This document shows positions 13,594-13,873 of a stretch of DNA of 13,873 nt, in pieces; position 1 is the first letter of the stretch, and every line of letters starts with the position of its first letter. The DNA is from Caulobacteraceae bacterium. Its GTDB lineage: Bacteria > Pseudomonadota > Alphaproteobacteria > Caulobacterales > Caulobacteraceae. The stretch spans positions 1-13,873 of the forward strand of contig CANJYY010000027.1 in NCBI GenBank assembly GCA_947479185.1, written 5' to 3'. Made by a program: the position numbers and the translations under genes. The notes under the pieces are model-generated. The model was not told where the DNA came from. It saw only the letters and a list, made by a program, of their open reading frames with translations, and made no database searches.

Positions 13594-13618
13594 TCCCTGA
13601 AGAAGAGGGATAGAGAAG

Positions 13619-13873
13619 ATGAGACGACCCCGAAAAGATGGCGGTTTCCCACCGGCAGAGATGCCGGTGAGAACCGTCCATTCGGGGTGGCTCGACCTGC
13701 ATCTGGTTGATCTGACCAATCCGGACGGCTCGACCTACGACCGCTATGTCGAGGATCACGGCCGCGCGGCGGCTGTTTTGCCTTATAATCCAAAGACCCG
13801 CATGGCCCTGCTGGTGACCATGCCGCGGGCCGCGCTGCGGTTTGCCGGCGGCGGCGATGTGTTCGAGGCCCCG
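13619..13873 (+). CDS. NUDIX hydrolase, N-terminal part (cut by window end)
   Basis: 85 residues visible. The segment VEDHGRAAAVLPYNPKTRMALLV...LRFAGGGDVFEAP has the shape of the strand region that precedes the Nudix box in ADP-ribose pyrophosphatase-type enzymes (compare GRAAAVLPYD...ALLVRQ...LLEAPAG). The Nudix box itself (GX5EX7REUXEEXGU) would lie beyond the right edge, so the call rests on the N-terminal domain only. Likely role: hydrolysis of ADP-ribose or another nucleoside diphosphate derivative. I chose ATG 13619 because of GAGGGA about 10 nt upstream. A second in-frame ATG at 13661 (MPVRTVHSGW) is a serious alternative. It begins 25 nt after tRNA-Thr and may share its transcript. 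Confidence 0.78.
   Translation, partial: MRRPRKDGGFPPAEMPVRTVHSGWLDLHLVDLTNPDGSTYDRYVEDHGRAAAVLPYNPKTRMALLVTMPRAALRFAGGGDVFEAP

Noticed and set aside
13640..13680. Riboswitch-like string GCCGGTGAGAACCG
   Set aside because: It recalls a short piece of FMN or cobalamin riboswitches, but the rest of those consensus elements is missing and the string lies inside the NUDIX reading frame.

Overview
The window is high-GC chromosomal DNA from an alphaproteobacterium, most likely of the order Caulobacterales (Caulobacter, Phenylobacterium or Brevundimonas type). This is inferred from three things. The gene order murA - DUF2948 - hisD - UPF0262 - low-molecular-weight phosphatase - infA - maf - RNase E/G-like - yacG is an alphaproteobacterial arrangement. 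tRNA-His has A73 and a G1:U72 pair, the divergent identity set described for Caulobacter and relatives. The murA promoter matches the Caulobacter housekeeping consensus (TTG-type -35, short spacer, GCTANAWC -10). I see no phage, IS element, CRISPR array or defence locus.

Layout: (1) 1-2434, minus strand: the N-terminal 389 residues of a beta-helix lipoprotein cut by the window edge, a pair of small palindromic elements, a nitronate monooxygenase-family flavoprotein, and tRNA-His(GTG). (2) 2526-3407, plus strand: an epoxide-hydrolase-like alpha/beta hydrolase, followed by two 44-nt double-hairpin REP-like palindromes. (3) 3555-5687, minus strand: an exbB-exbD-tonB operon with its own strong intrinsic terminator. 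It powers TonB-dependent outer-membrane uptake. (4) 5688-6162: 475 bp without a gene, with several perfect dyads. (5) 6163-12908, minus strand: a long cell-envelope and housekeeping run, murA > DUF2948 > small secreted protein > hisD > UPF0262 > LMW phosphatase > infA > maf > RNase E/G-like > yacG > tRNA-Phe(GAA). Most junctions are within about 40 nt, and infA/maf/RNase/yacG are joined by three successive 4-nt GTGA stop-start overlaps. A second promoter probably lies in front of infA. (6) 12916-13424, minus strand: two ATGA-coupled small hypothetical genes upstream of murA. (7) 13519-13873, plus strand: tRNA-Thr(GGT) and the start of a NUDIX hydrolase cut by the window end.

Most of the window is ordinary core genome and I did not find a new multi-gene system. 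The points worth a second look are variant features in familiar genes: an RNase E/G homologue without the Zn-link cysteines, a nitronate monooxygenase homologue without the family histidine, unusual tRNA-His and tRNA-Thr, the two kinds of palindromic repeats, and the dyad-rich gap upstream of exbB. Many long open frames exist on the opposite strand of the real genes. They are GC-rich shadows, and several are antisense to tRNAs.
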